A DNA stretch of 28,975 nucleotides from JBASRP01 sp044866075 (lineage in GTDB: Bacteria; Actinomycetota; AC-67): contig JBIOTQ010000016.1 of the NCBI GenBank assembly GCA_044866075.1, positions 1-28,975 on the forward strand. The letters run 5' to 3'. Position 1 is the first letter of the stretch. The number at the start of each line of letters is the position of its first letter. This document shows positions 23,115-28,975 of the stretch, piece after piece. A program made the position numbers and the translations under genes. The notes beneath the pieces were generated by a model. The model had not been told where the DNA came from and made no database searches. It worked only from the letters and a program-made list of their open reading frames with translations.

Positions 23115-23699
23115 CTAGCGGACCCGTTCCTCGAGCTTCTTGCAGTCGATGCACAAAACGGAGTACGGCAGCGCCTTCAAACGGGCCTTGTCGATCGGCT
23201 TGCCGCAACGCTCGCACGTCCCGTACGTGCCGGCATCGAGGCGACGGAGCGCCGAGCGCACCTTGTCGAGCAGATCCCGAAGGTTGTTGCCGAGCGAAAG
23301 ATCGCGTTCGCGCTCGAACGTGAACGTGCCGGCGTCCGCGGACTCCTCGTCGAAGGACACTTCGCCGGACAGGTCGGACTGCGACTGATTGAAGGTGCCG
23401 GCCTCGAGCTCGGTGAGTTCGCGTTCGAACATCTCGCGTTGCGCCTCGAGCTCCTTGCGGATCTGCTCGAGGTCCTCGGGGCTCAGGTTGGGTTTGCGCG
23501 GCTTGCGCGCGGGCGGCGCCGCGACCGCGGTGGCGGCAGGTTTCGCCGGAGCGGCCGGCTTCGCGACGGGCGCTTTGGTTGCGGCGGCCTTGGACGCCGA
23601 CGCGCTCTTGGCCGTCGATTTCGTCGCCGGGATCGCCTTCTTGGCGGGCGCGGCCTTGGCGCTCTTCTTGGCGGCCGGCTTCTTGGCGGGACGGGCCAC
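23115..23699 (-). CDS. DksA/TraR-type zinc-finger protein with histone-like Lys/Ala tail
   Basis: A 194-residue protein. Residues 1-70 are a disordered tail of repeated AKK, PAK and KSA-type units, like histone H1 tails. A coiled-coil segment follows at about 73-102 ('SPEDLEQIRKELEAQREMFE'), then an acidic stretch, then a C4 zinc finger: C162, C165, C183 and C186 in 'CERCGKPIDKARLKALPYSV' and 'LCIDCKK'. DksA relatives bind the RNA polymerase secondary channel; whether this one responds to ppGpp is unknown. The GTG start at 23699 has AAGGA a few bases upstream, and a consensus promoter lies 55 bases upstream. The tail suggests it also touches DNA or RNA, which is inference. Confidence 0.88.
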   Translation of the reverse strand: MARPAKKPAAKKSAKAAPAKKAIPATKSTAKSASASKAAATKAPVAKPAAPAKPAATAVAAPPARKPRKPNLSPEDLEQIRKELEAQREMFERELTELEAGTFNQSQSDLSGEVSFDEESADAGTFTFERERDLSLGNNLRDLLDKVRSALRRLDAGTYGTCERCGKPIDKARLKALPYSVLCIDCKKLEERVR

Positions 23700-23723
23700 G
23701 GGGGTCCTTCCGTAGGAACGGTG

Positions 23724-23743
23724 CGCCGGGGCTGGCCCCGGCG
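23724..23743 (-). promoter_or_regulatory. Strong hairpin at the 5' end of the DksA-like gene leader
   Basis: CGCCGGGG-CTGG-CCCCGGCG is a perfect 8-base-pair stem with a tetraloop. Given the promoter at 23755-23783, transcription would start near 23748, so the hairpin lies a few bases from the mRNA 5' end and about 25 bases before the start codon. It probably stabilises the transcript or tunes its expression. Confidence 0.55.
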
Positions 23744-23754
23744 ACGAATGTCGA

Positions 23755-23783
23755 AGGGTAGCGCTGGGGCTGGGGGGTGTCAA
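23755..23783 (-). promoter_or_regulatory. Consensus promoter of the DksA-like/lspA/rluD operon
   Basis: On the minus strand a perfect TTGACA (23778-23783) is followed after 17 bases by TACCCT (23755-23760). It is the best match to the housekeeping -35/-10 consensus in the window and suggests strong, constitutive transcription of the operon. Confidence 0.75.
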
Positions 23784-23832
23784 CAGACGAAACGGCCACC
23801 GGGCGCGGCCCTGGGAAGCCCGTCGGCGCAGG

Positions 23833-24171
23833 TCAGGAGGGGTGTTGATCCGCCAGCCCGGACAGACGCGAGCGCACCTCGGCGGCGGTCAGGCCGGCGA
23901 TCGCGATGCGCTTGGAGCGGGACGTGACGCCTGAGACGACGGCGAGCCGGGAGGGCGCGACGCCGAGCCAGCGGGCCAGCGTCCGCACGGCTTCTTCCGT
24001 CGCGCGACCCTTCTCGGGCGCCGCGCCCACGCCTATCACGAGCGCGCTTTCGCCGACGCCGAGCACGCCACGACGGCGCGCGCGCGGCCGGACGTGGACG
24101 CGCAAGACGACTCCGTCCTTCGCGTCGGCGACGAGCGCGGCGACGTCCGGAACGTCCGAAAGCGGGCTCAT
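23833..24171 (-). CDS. DUF167 (YggU family) protein
   Basis: A 112-residue small protein with the DUF167 signature: 'VVLRVHVRPRARRRGVLGV', 'LVIGVGAAPEKGRATEEAVRTLARWLGV' and 'LAVVSGVTSRSKRIAIAGL'. The function of the family is not established. The ATG at 24171 is preceded by GGGAG only one base away, so the ribosome binding site is not convincing. The gene is divergent from ileS across 21 bases and lies 49 bases upstream of the DksA-like promoter. Confidence 0.88.
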   Translation of the reverse strand: MSPLSDVPDVAALVADAKDGVVLRVHVRPRARRRGVLGVGESALVIGVGAAPEKGRATEEAVRTLARWLGVAPSRLAVVSGVTSRSKRIAIAGLTAAEVRSRLSGLADQHPS

Positions 24172-24180
24172 GCTCCCGGC

Positions 24181-24186
24181 TATCAT
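24181..24186 (+). promoter_or_regulatory. -10 element of ileS (leaderless type)
   Basis: TATCAT lies 6 bases before the ATG at 24193, which puts the transcription start at the start codon. No ribosome binding site is present. The whole divergent region is only 21 bases, so any -35 contact would fall inside the DUF167 gene. Confidence 0.55.
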
Positions 24187-24192
24187 GCCCTC

Positions 24193-27114
24193 ATGCCCCT
24201 CTACCGCGAGGTTCCGTCGCAGGTCGATTTCCCTGCGCTCGAGTCGTCGATCCTCGAGCGGTGGCGGGAGCGCGACGTCTTCGCGCGTTCGATCGCGCAG
24301 CGCGACGGGGCGGAGGAGTTCGTGTTCTACGAGGGGCCGCCGACGGCGAACGGACGGCCCGGCGTCCACCACGTGCTGGCGCGCGTCTTCAAGGACATCT
24401 ACCCCCGGTACAAGACGATGCGCGGGTACGCCGTCCCGCGGAAGGCCGGCTGGGATTGCCACGGCCTCCCGGTCGAGCTCGAGGTCGAAAAGGAGCTCGG
24501 CCTCAAGTCCAAGCGGGACATCGAGGCGTACGGGATCGAGAAGTTCAACGCGCGCTGTCGCGAGAGCGTCCTGCGTTACGTCGCCGAATGGGAACGCATG
24601 ACCGAGCGGATCGGCTACTGGATCGACATGAGCGATCCGTACAAGACGATGACGAACGACTACGTCGAAAGCGTCTGGTGGTCGCTCAAGAAGATCTACG
24701 ACCAGAACCTGCTCTACGAGGACTTCAAGGTCGTCCCCTACTGCCCCCGCTGCGGGACGCCGCTGTCCGACCACGAGGTGGCGCAGGGTTACGAGACCGT
24801 CACCGACCCGAGCGTGTTCGTGCGGTTCCCCCTCGCCGACACGCCGGGGACGTCGCTGCTCGTGTGGACGACGACGCCGTGGACGCTCATCTCGAACGCC
24901 GCCGTCGCGATCCATCCTGAGGTGCGCTACGTCGCCGTCGAGCACGATGGTGAACGGCTGATCCTGGCAGAGCCTTTGATGCACCGGGTCCTCGGGCCCG
25001 ACGCGAAGGCGGTCGAGTGGTTCGAGGCCAGTTCGCTCGAGGGCCGCGAGTACGAGCCGCCGTTCCGTTTCGCCGAGCCCGACACACGCGCGTGGTACGT
25101 CGTCTCCGCGGAATTCGTCACCACCGAGGACGGCACCGGCATCGTGCACATGGCGCCTGCGTACGGCGCGGAGGACCTCGAGGTCGGCCGCCAGTTCGAC
25201 CTCCCGGTGATCCACCTGGTCGACGAGGAGGGGAAGTTCGTTCCCGCGGTGACGCCGTGGGCCGGACGCTTCGTGAAGGAGGCCGACCCCGACATCATCG
25301 AGGACCTGCGCACGCGCGGGCTCCTGTTGCGCGCCGAGACGATCGAGCACACCTATCCGTTGTGTTGGCGATGCGGCACGCCGCTCCTCTACTACGCGCG
25401 CACCTCCTGGTACATCCGCACGACCGAGCGCAAGCAGCGGCTTCTCGCGGCGAACGAGGCCATGACGTGGTACCCGGACCACATCAAGCACGGACGGTTC
25501 GGGGACTGGCTCGCGAACAACATCGACTGGTCGCTGTCGCGCAACAGATACTGGGGGACGCCGCTGCCGATCTGGCGCTGCCCGCAAGGCCACCTCGTCT
25601 GCATCGGGGAGGTCGCCGAGCTCGGCGAGCGTTCGGGCCGCGATCTGACGACGCTCGACCTGCACCGGCCCTTCGTCGACGACGTCACGTTCGGCTGCGC
25701 CGAATGCGGCGGCGAGATGCGGCGCGTCCGCGAGGTGATCGACGCCTGGTACGACTCGGGGTCGATGCCCTTCGCGCAGTGGCACTATCCCTTCGAGCGC
25801 GAGGACGTCTTCCAGAAGCGCTTCCCCGCCGACTACATCTGCGAGGCGATCGACCAGACACGCGGCTGGTTCTACTCACTGCTCGCGATCTCGACGCTTC
25901 TGTGGGACCGCTCGTCGTACGAGAACGTCGTCTGTTTGGGACTCATCGTCGACGACGACGGCCGAAAGATGTCGAAGTCGCTCGGGAACGTCCTCAATCC
26001 TTGGGAGTTGCTCGACACGTACGGCGCCGACGCGCTCCGCTTCCTGCTGTTCACCTCTGGGAGCCCGTGGGCGACGCGGCGCGTCGGGCCGGCAGCGGTC
26101 GAGGAGGTGCAGCGCGGCTTCCTCCGGATGCTGTGGAACGTGTACTCCTTCTACGTCCTCTACGCGAACACCGACGAGCTCGACCCCACGACGGTCGACG
26201 TGCCGGTGTCCGAGCGCCACGAGCTGGACCGCTGGATCCTGTCAGAGCTCCACGACGTCATCCGCACCGCGACGAGTGGGATGGAGGGGTACGACTGCAC
26301 CGGCGCGGGACGCCGCATCATCGCGTTCGTCGACGACCTGTCGAACTGGTACGTCCGTCGCTCACGCCGCCGGTTCTGGAAGGAGGCGGAGGACCGCGAC
26401 AAGGCTGCCGCACATCTGACGCTGCACGAATGTCTCCGGACGCTCGCCCTCGTCCTGGCGCCGTTCACGCCGTTCGTGGCCGACGAGATCTGGGACAACA
26501 TCGTGTGCGGCGTCCGGCCCGAGGCGCCCGACAGCGTGCACCTCTCCGACTGGCCGTCCTACGACGAGACGCTGATCGACGAAGCGCTGCGCGCATCGAT
26601 GGCGGCGGCGCGCCGCGCGGTTGCTCTGGGTTTGCAGGCACGCGAGTCCGCCAAGATCAAGGTGCGGCAGCCGCTCGCGCGCGCCGTTCTCTCCGGGCCC
26701 GGAGCGGACACCGCGGTCGCGCATGCCGCGATCATCGCGGACGAGCTCAACGTGAAGACCGTGAGCGTCGCGGACGCGGGGCTCGACGGCGCCACAAACG
26801 CGACCGATGGAGGTATGACGGTCTCGCTCGACACGGCGCTCACACCGGAACTGCGCGCGGAGGGCATGGCGCGCGAGCTCATCCGCGCGGTGCAGAACCT
26901 ACGGAAGAAGAGCGGTCTGGCCGTGGCGCATCGGATCCACCTGGGGATCGAAGCCCCGGACCGGATCAGGAGCGCGCTCGAACCGTTCCTCGATTGGATC
27001 TCCTCGGAGGTCCTCGCCGTATCGGTCGTGCGCGGCTCCGTCGACGCGCCGGACGGCAAGGCCGACGTGACGCTCGACGGCGAGCGCGTCACGATCTCGC
27101 TCAAACGCGCGTGA
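24193..27114 (+). CDS. ileS: Isoleucyl-tRNA synthetase, eukaryote-like (type 2) form
   Basis: A 973-residue class I synthetase that charges tRNA-Ile in the cytoplasm. The HIGH region reads 'GPPTANGRPGVHHVLARVFK', so the canonical H-x-G-H is G-V-H-H (57-60), a variant I recall from other actinobacterial IleS. KMSKS is intact at 592-596 ('GRKMSKSLGN'). The editing domain includes 'VWTTTPWTLISNAAVAIHPE' and 'GTGIVHMAPAYGAEDLE'; cysteine pairs 'CPRCGTPL' and 'CWRCGTPLLYY' and a third 'CAECGGE' suggest zinc sites. The 'DWSLSRNRYWGTPLPIW' and 'AIDQTRGWFYSL' blocks and the anticodon-binding region match the type 2 group, which is usually less sensitive to mupirocin. Start codon chosen by the leaderless promoter and by homology. 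Confidence 0.97.
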   Translation: MPLYREVPSQVDFPALESSILERWRERDVFARSIAQRDGAEEFVFYEGPPTANGRPGVHHVLARVFKDIYPRYKTMRGYAVPRKAGWDCHGLPVELEVEKELGLKSKRDIEAYGIEKFNARCRESVLRYVAEWERMTERIGYWIDMSDPYKTMTNDYVESVWWSLKKIYDQNLLYEDFKVVPYCPRCGTPLSDHEVAQGYETVTDPSVFVRFPLADTPGTSLLVWTTTPWTLISNAAVAIHPEVRYVAVEHDGERLILAEPLMHRVLGPDAKAVEWFEASSLEGREYEPPFRFAEPDTRAWYVVSAEFVTTEDGTGIVHMAPAYGAEDLEVGRQFDLPVIHLVDEEGKFVPAVTPWAGRFVKEADPDIIEDLRTRGLLLRAETIEHTYPLCWRCGTPLLYYARTSWYIRTTERKQRLLAANEAMTWYPDHIKHGRFGDWLANNIDWSLSRNRYWGTPLPIWRCPQGHLVCIGEVAELGERSGRDLTTLDLHRPFVDDVTFGCAECGGEMRRVREVIDAWYDSGSMPFAQWHYPFEREDVFQKRFPADYICEAIDQTRGWFYSLLAISTLLWDRSSYENVVCLGLIVDDDGRKMSKSLGNVLNPWELLDTYGADALRFLLFTSGSPWATRRVGPAAVEEVQRGFLRMLWNVYSFYVLYANTDELDPTTVDVPVSERHELDRWILSELHDVIRTATSGMEGYDCTGAGRRIIAFVDDLSNWYVRRSRRRFWKEAEDRDKAAAHLTLHECLRTLALVLAPFTPFVADEIWDNIVCGVRPEAPDSVHLSDWPSYDETLIDEALRASMAAARRAVALGLQARESAKIKVRQPLARAVLSGPGADTAVAHAAIIADELNVKTVSVADAGLDGATNATDGGMTVSLDTALTPELRAEGMARELIRAVQNLRKKSGLAVAHRIHLGIEAPDRIRSALEPFLDWISSEVLAVSVVRGSVDAPDGKADVTLDGERVTISLKRA

Positions 27115-27467
27115 TAGCGCTGCGCGCGCTTGCGTACTTGTGGGCATCGCCCGGCACGATCCTCGGCCTGTTGCTGGGCGCGACCACCCTCACCAAACCG
27201 TTCCCGCGTGGCGGCGTGGTCGTCTTCCAGAGCTCGCGCGGCCTCGCCGCGCTGCACCGCCGTATCGGTTTCTCCGCGATCACGCTCGGGCACGTGATGA
27301 TCGTGAACGCTCCCCCGTCGGAAGCGTTGTGGGCGCACGAGCGCGTCCACGTGCGGCAGTGGGAGATTCTCGGCCCGCTGATGCTCGTCGCGTATCCCCT
27401 CGCCAGCATCGCCGGGTACCGGCGCAACCCGTTCGAGGCCGCAGCCCGGCGCCGCGCGGGAGCATGA
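27111..27467 (+). CDS. Small membrane protein with an HEXXH motif, unknown function
   Basis: A 118-residue protein coupled to ileS by a GTGA overlap. It has a hydrophobic start (about 3-23, 'ALAYLWASPGTILGLLLG'), a soluble middle part ('FQSSRGLAALHRRIGFSAITLGHVMIV') and the motif 'LWAHERVHVRQWEILGP', in which HERVH matches HEXXH. A second hydrophobic stretch ('LMLVAYPLASIAG') and a 'YRRNPFEAAA' tail follow. Similar short 'HERxHxxQxE' proteins occur in several bacterial groups as uncharacterised proteins. The motif suggests a zinc-binding, perhaps peptidase-like, site, but the protein is very small for a protease. Confidence 0.75.
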   Translation: MIALRALAYLWASPGTILGLLLGATTLTKPFPRGGVVVFQSSRGLAALHRRIGFSAITLGHVMIVNAPPSEALWAHERVHVRQWEILGPLMLVAYPLASIAGYRRNPFEAAARRRAGA

Positions 27468-27471
27468 GCGG

Positions 27472-28491
27472 ATGAAAACCGTCGGCATCGTCGGCCTGCC
27501 GGGCGCGGGCGTCACCACGATCTTCACGGCGTTGACCGCCGTGGAAGGATCGGCGTCGCAACGTACGCACCAGGCGGTCGTGCCGGTCCCCGACGAGAGG
27601 CTCGACGTCCTCGGCAAACTGCACGACTCGAAGAAGATCGTCCACGCGCAGCTCCGTTTCGTCGAGGCCGGCGGGCTGGTGCGGCGCGGCGCGCGCGGGA
27701 CCGGTGCGCTGTCCGCCGAGTTGCTCGGGGTCCTCCGCGAGTGCGACGCGCTCCTCGCGGTCGTGCGGGCGTTCGCCGGCGCGGAGCCGGCCGACCCCGC
27801 GCGCGAGCTCGCCGATCTCGAGCTCGAGCTCGTCCTCGCCGATCTCGCGAGCATCTCCGCGAAGCTCGAGCGCGACGCGAAGGCGGCACGCTCCGGCGAG
27901 GCGGAGGCGAAGCGTCTCGTGCCGATCCTCGAACGCGCGAAGGACGCACTCGATCAGGGGACGCCGCTGCACGCGGTCGACTGGTCGCCGGAGGAGCGGC
28001 GTGATCTCGTTACGCTCGCACCGTTGTCGTTGAAGCCGATCGTCGTCGTCGCGAATGTCGGCGAGGCCGGCGCCGAGGGATCGCTGCCCGGGGGCGCGCT
28101 CGAGGTCTCCGGCGCGCTCGAGGCGGAGGTTGCCGGCATGGCGCCCGACGACGCCGCCGAGCTGCTGTCCTCGTTCGGGCTGACCGAACGGGGGCTCGCG
28201 CGCGTGATCCGCGCCGTCTACGACCGCCTCGACCTGATCACGTTCCTCACCGCGGGCGATAAGGAATCGCGCGCCTGGGAGGTGCGCCAGGGCGCGACGG
28301 CGCCGGAAGCCGCCGGCGTGATCCACTCCGACTTCCAGCGCGGATTCATCCGCGCGGAAGTTGTCGGCTACGACGATCTCGTGGCAGCAGGCGGCTGGCC
28401 CCGGGCGAAAGCCAAAGGCCTGATCCGGCAAGAGGGGAAGAATTACGTGGTGCGCGAAGGGGACGTCGTGGAGTTCCGCTTCGCGGTCTAG
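27472..28491 (+). CDS. YchF-like protein with degenerate GTPase motifs (DUF933/TGS)
   Basis: A 339-residue relative of the YchF/Ola1 family. The C-terminal TGS-like part is well kept ('LDLITFLTAGDKESRAWEV', 'AAGVIHSDFQRGFIRAEVVGYDDL', 'EGKNYVVREGDVVEFRFAV'). The N-terminal nucleotide-binding motifs are eroded: the P-loop reads 'GLPGAGVTT' (8-16), with Val14 where GxxxxGK[ST] needs Lys; the usual 'DIAGLV' is 'EAGGLV'; and the 'NxxE' specificity motif is 'NVGE'. Normal YchF binds ATP or GTP and associates with ribosomes; this copy probably binds nucleotides poorly or not at all. It starts 4 bases after the HEXXH gene and is probably co-transcribed with ileS. Its stop overlaps that of the response regulator in a shared CTAG. 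Confidence 0.88.
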   Translation: MKTVGIVGLPGAGVTTIFTALTAVEGSASQRTHQAVVPVPDERLDVLGKLHDSKKIVHAQLRFVEAGGLVRRGARGTGALSAELLGVLRECDALLAVVRAFAGAEPADPARELADLELELVLADLASISAKLERDAKAARSGEAEAKRLVPILERAKDALDQGTPLHAVDWSPEERRDLVTLAPLSLKPIVVVANVGEAGAEGSLPGGALEVSGALEAEVAGMAPDDAAELLSSFGLTERGLARVIRAVYDRLDLITFLTAGDKESRAWEVRQGATAPEAAGVIHSDFQRGFIRAEVVGYDDLVAAGGWPRAKAKGLIRQEGKNYVVREGDVVEFRFAV

Positions 28492-28934
28492 CCGTCGAGC
28501 GACTGCAGTTTGTCGATGAGACGAGCGAGGTCTTCCGGGTGCTCGCGACGCGCCAGGAAGTCCTCGGCCGGTTCCTGCAACACACCTTCGACCGCACGGA
28601 CGATCGCCGTGGCGTCGAACGGTTTCGCGACCCGCTCGTTGACGCCTTCGGCCTGGCTGCGGGCCATCGATTCCGCGTCGGACGTCGCCGACACGATGAT
28701 CACGCGCACCTGCGACCGCAGGCCTTTGCTCCGCAGCTCCTCGAGGAAGTGCCAGCCGTCCATGTTCGGCATGGCGAGGTCGAGCAGAACCACGTCGGGC
28801 AGCTCGCGTTCGACGGCGGCGAGCCCTTCAACGCCGTCCGCGGCCGTCTCAACCTCGTGGCCTTCCTGCGCCAGTATGGCCTGGAGCAGCAGACGGATCG
28901 CCGGCTCGTCGTCGACGACGAGTAACTTCGCCAT
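28488..28934 (-). CDS. Single-domain (CheY-like) response regulator
   Basis: A 148-residue protein consisting of one receiver domain. The acidic pair is D8-D9 ('LLVVDDEPAIR'), the phosphoacceptor is D52 ('VVLLDLAMPNMDGW'), the switch residue is S82 ('IIVSATSD') and the conserved lysine is K104 ('RVAKPFD'). About 30 residues after the fold form a charged helix ('EDFLARREHPEDLARLIDKL'), with no DNA-binding or enzymatic output domain. It probably passes its signal by binding a partner protein; no histidine kinase gene is visible. The ATG at 28934 has a perfect ribosome binding site upstream. Confidence 0.93.
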   Translation of the reverse strand: MAKLLVVDDEPAIRLLLQAILAQEGHEVETAADGVEGLAAVERELPDVVLLDLAMPNMDGWHFLEELRSKGLRSQVRVIIVSATSDAESMARSQAEGVNERVAKPFDATAIVRAVEGVLQEPAEDFLARREHPEDLARLIDKLQSLDG

Positions 28935-28942
28935 ACGTCCTT

Positions 28943-28950
28943 TCACCTCC
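28943..28950 (-). promoter_or_regulatory. Perfect Shine-Dalgarno site of the response regulator gene
   Basis: The minus strand reads GGAGGTGA, fully complementary to the 3' end of 16S rRNA, with 8 bases before the ATG at 28934. It contrasts with the leaderless-type genes in the window and fixes the start; an in-frame ATG farther upstream lies before this site. Confidence 0.7.
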
Positions 28951-28975
28951 CCCCGCAACACTCGAGGCCGGAACC

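Noticed and set aside
1..28975. tRNA, rRNA, CRISPR array, insertion sequence or prophage
   Set aside because: No cloverleaf-like segments, regularly spaced repeats, transposase or phage genes were seen; the only clear repeat is the 42-bp pair.

Overview
The window is GC-rich chromosomal DNA of an actinobacterium or close relative. The evidence is gene content and order: a trp/his cluster, dnaE, a DksA-like gene followed by lspA and an rluD-type gene, and ileS, an order I recall from Streptomyces and, for his/trp, from mycobacteria. Other support is a PriA-like HisA, GTG starts at about half of the genes, and many genes whose -10 element lies directly in front of the start codon. I see no tRNA, rRNA, CRISPR array, phage gene or insertion sequence; this is core chromosome with some lineage-specific genes.

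Region 1 (1-11781, almost all minus strand) is one long amino-acid biosynthesis block read right to left: hisD, hisC, hisB, hisH, hisA, hisF, a class I methyltransferase, hisI, an FAD monooxygenase, trpE, a Trp-associated membrane protein and a second small membrane protein. Most junctions overlap by 1 or 4 bases, which suggests translational coupling. The methyltransferase and the monooxygenase are not histidine or tryptophan enzymes. Beyond a plus-strand anchored protein, which appears to start at ATC, lies a lipoprotein M28 peptidase and then the first codons of a probable trpC running off the left edge.

Region 2 (11840-15425) holds an ECF-type sigma factor overlapping an O6-alkylguanine-DNA methyltransferase gene, a divergent LON-domain protein, a lipoprotein with BNR-like repeats and a LuxR-type HTH regulator. 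Region 3 (15479-20401) is dnaE, divergent from a RecB/Cas4-like nuclease with Fe-S-type cysteines. Region 4 (20420-24171) holds an Eis-like acetyltransferase and a minus-strand group: a DksA-like factor with a histone-like tail, lspA and an RluD-type pseudouridine synthase, with a DUF167 gene beside it. A 42-bp element spanning the start of lspA recurs upstream of the acetyltransferase gene. Region 5 (24193-28975) is ileS, a small HEXXH membrane protein and a YchF-like protein whose P-loop lysine is missing, facing a single-domain response regulator.

The best leads are the duplicated 42-bp element, the degenerate YchF, the sigma factor/alkyltransferase pair, the two foreign enzymes in the his-trp operon, the ATC start and the widespread leaderless-type promoters. 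All assignments come from reading the sequence and from knowledge of families; no database search was run.
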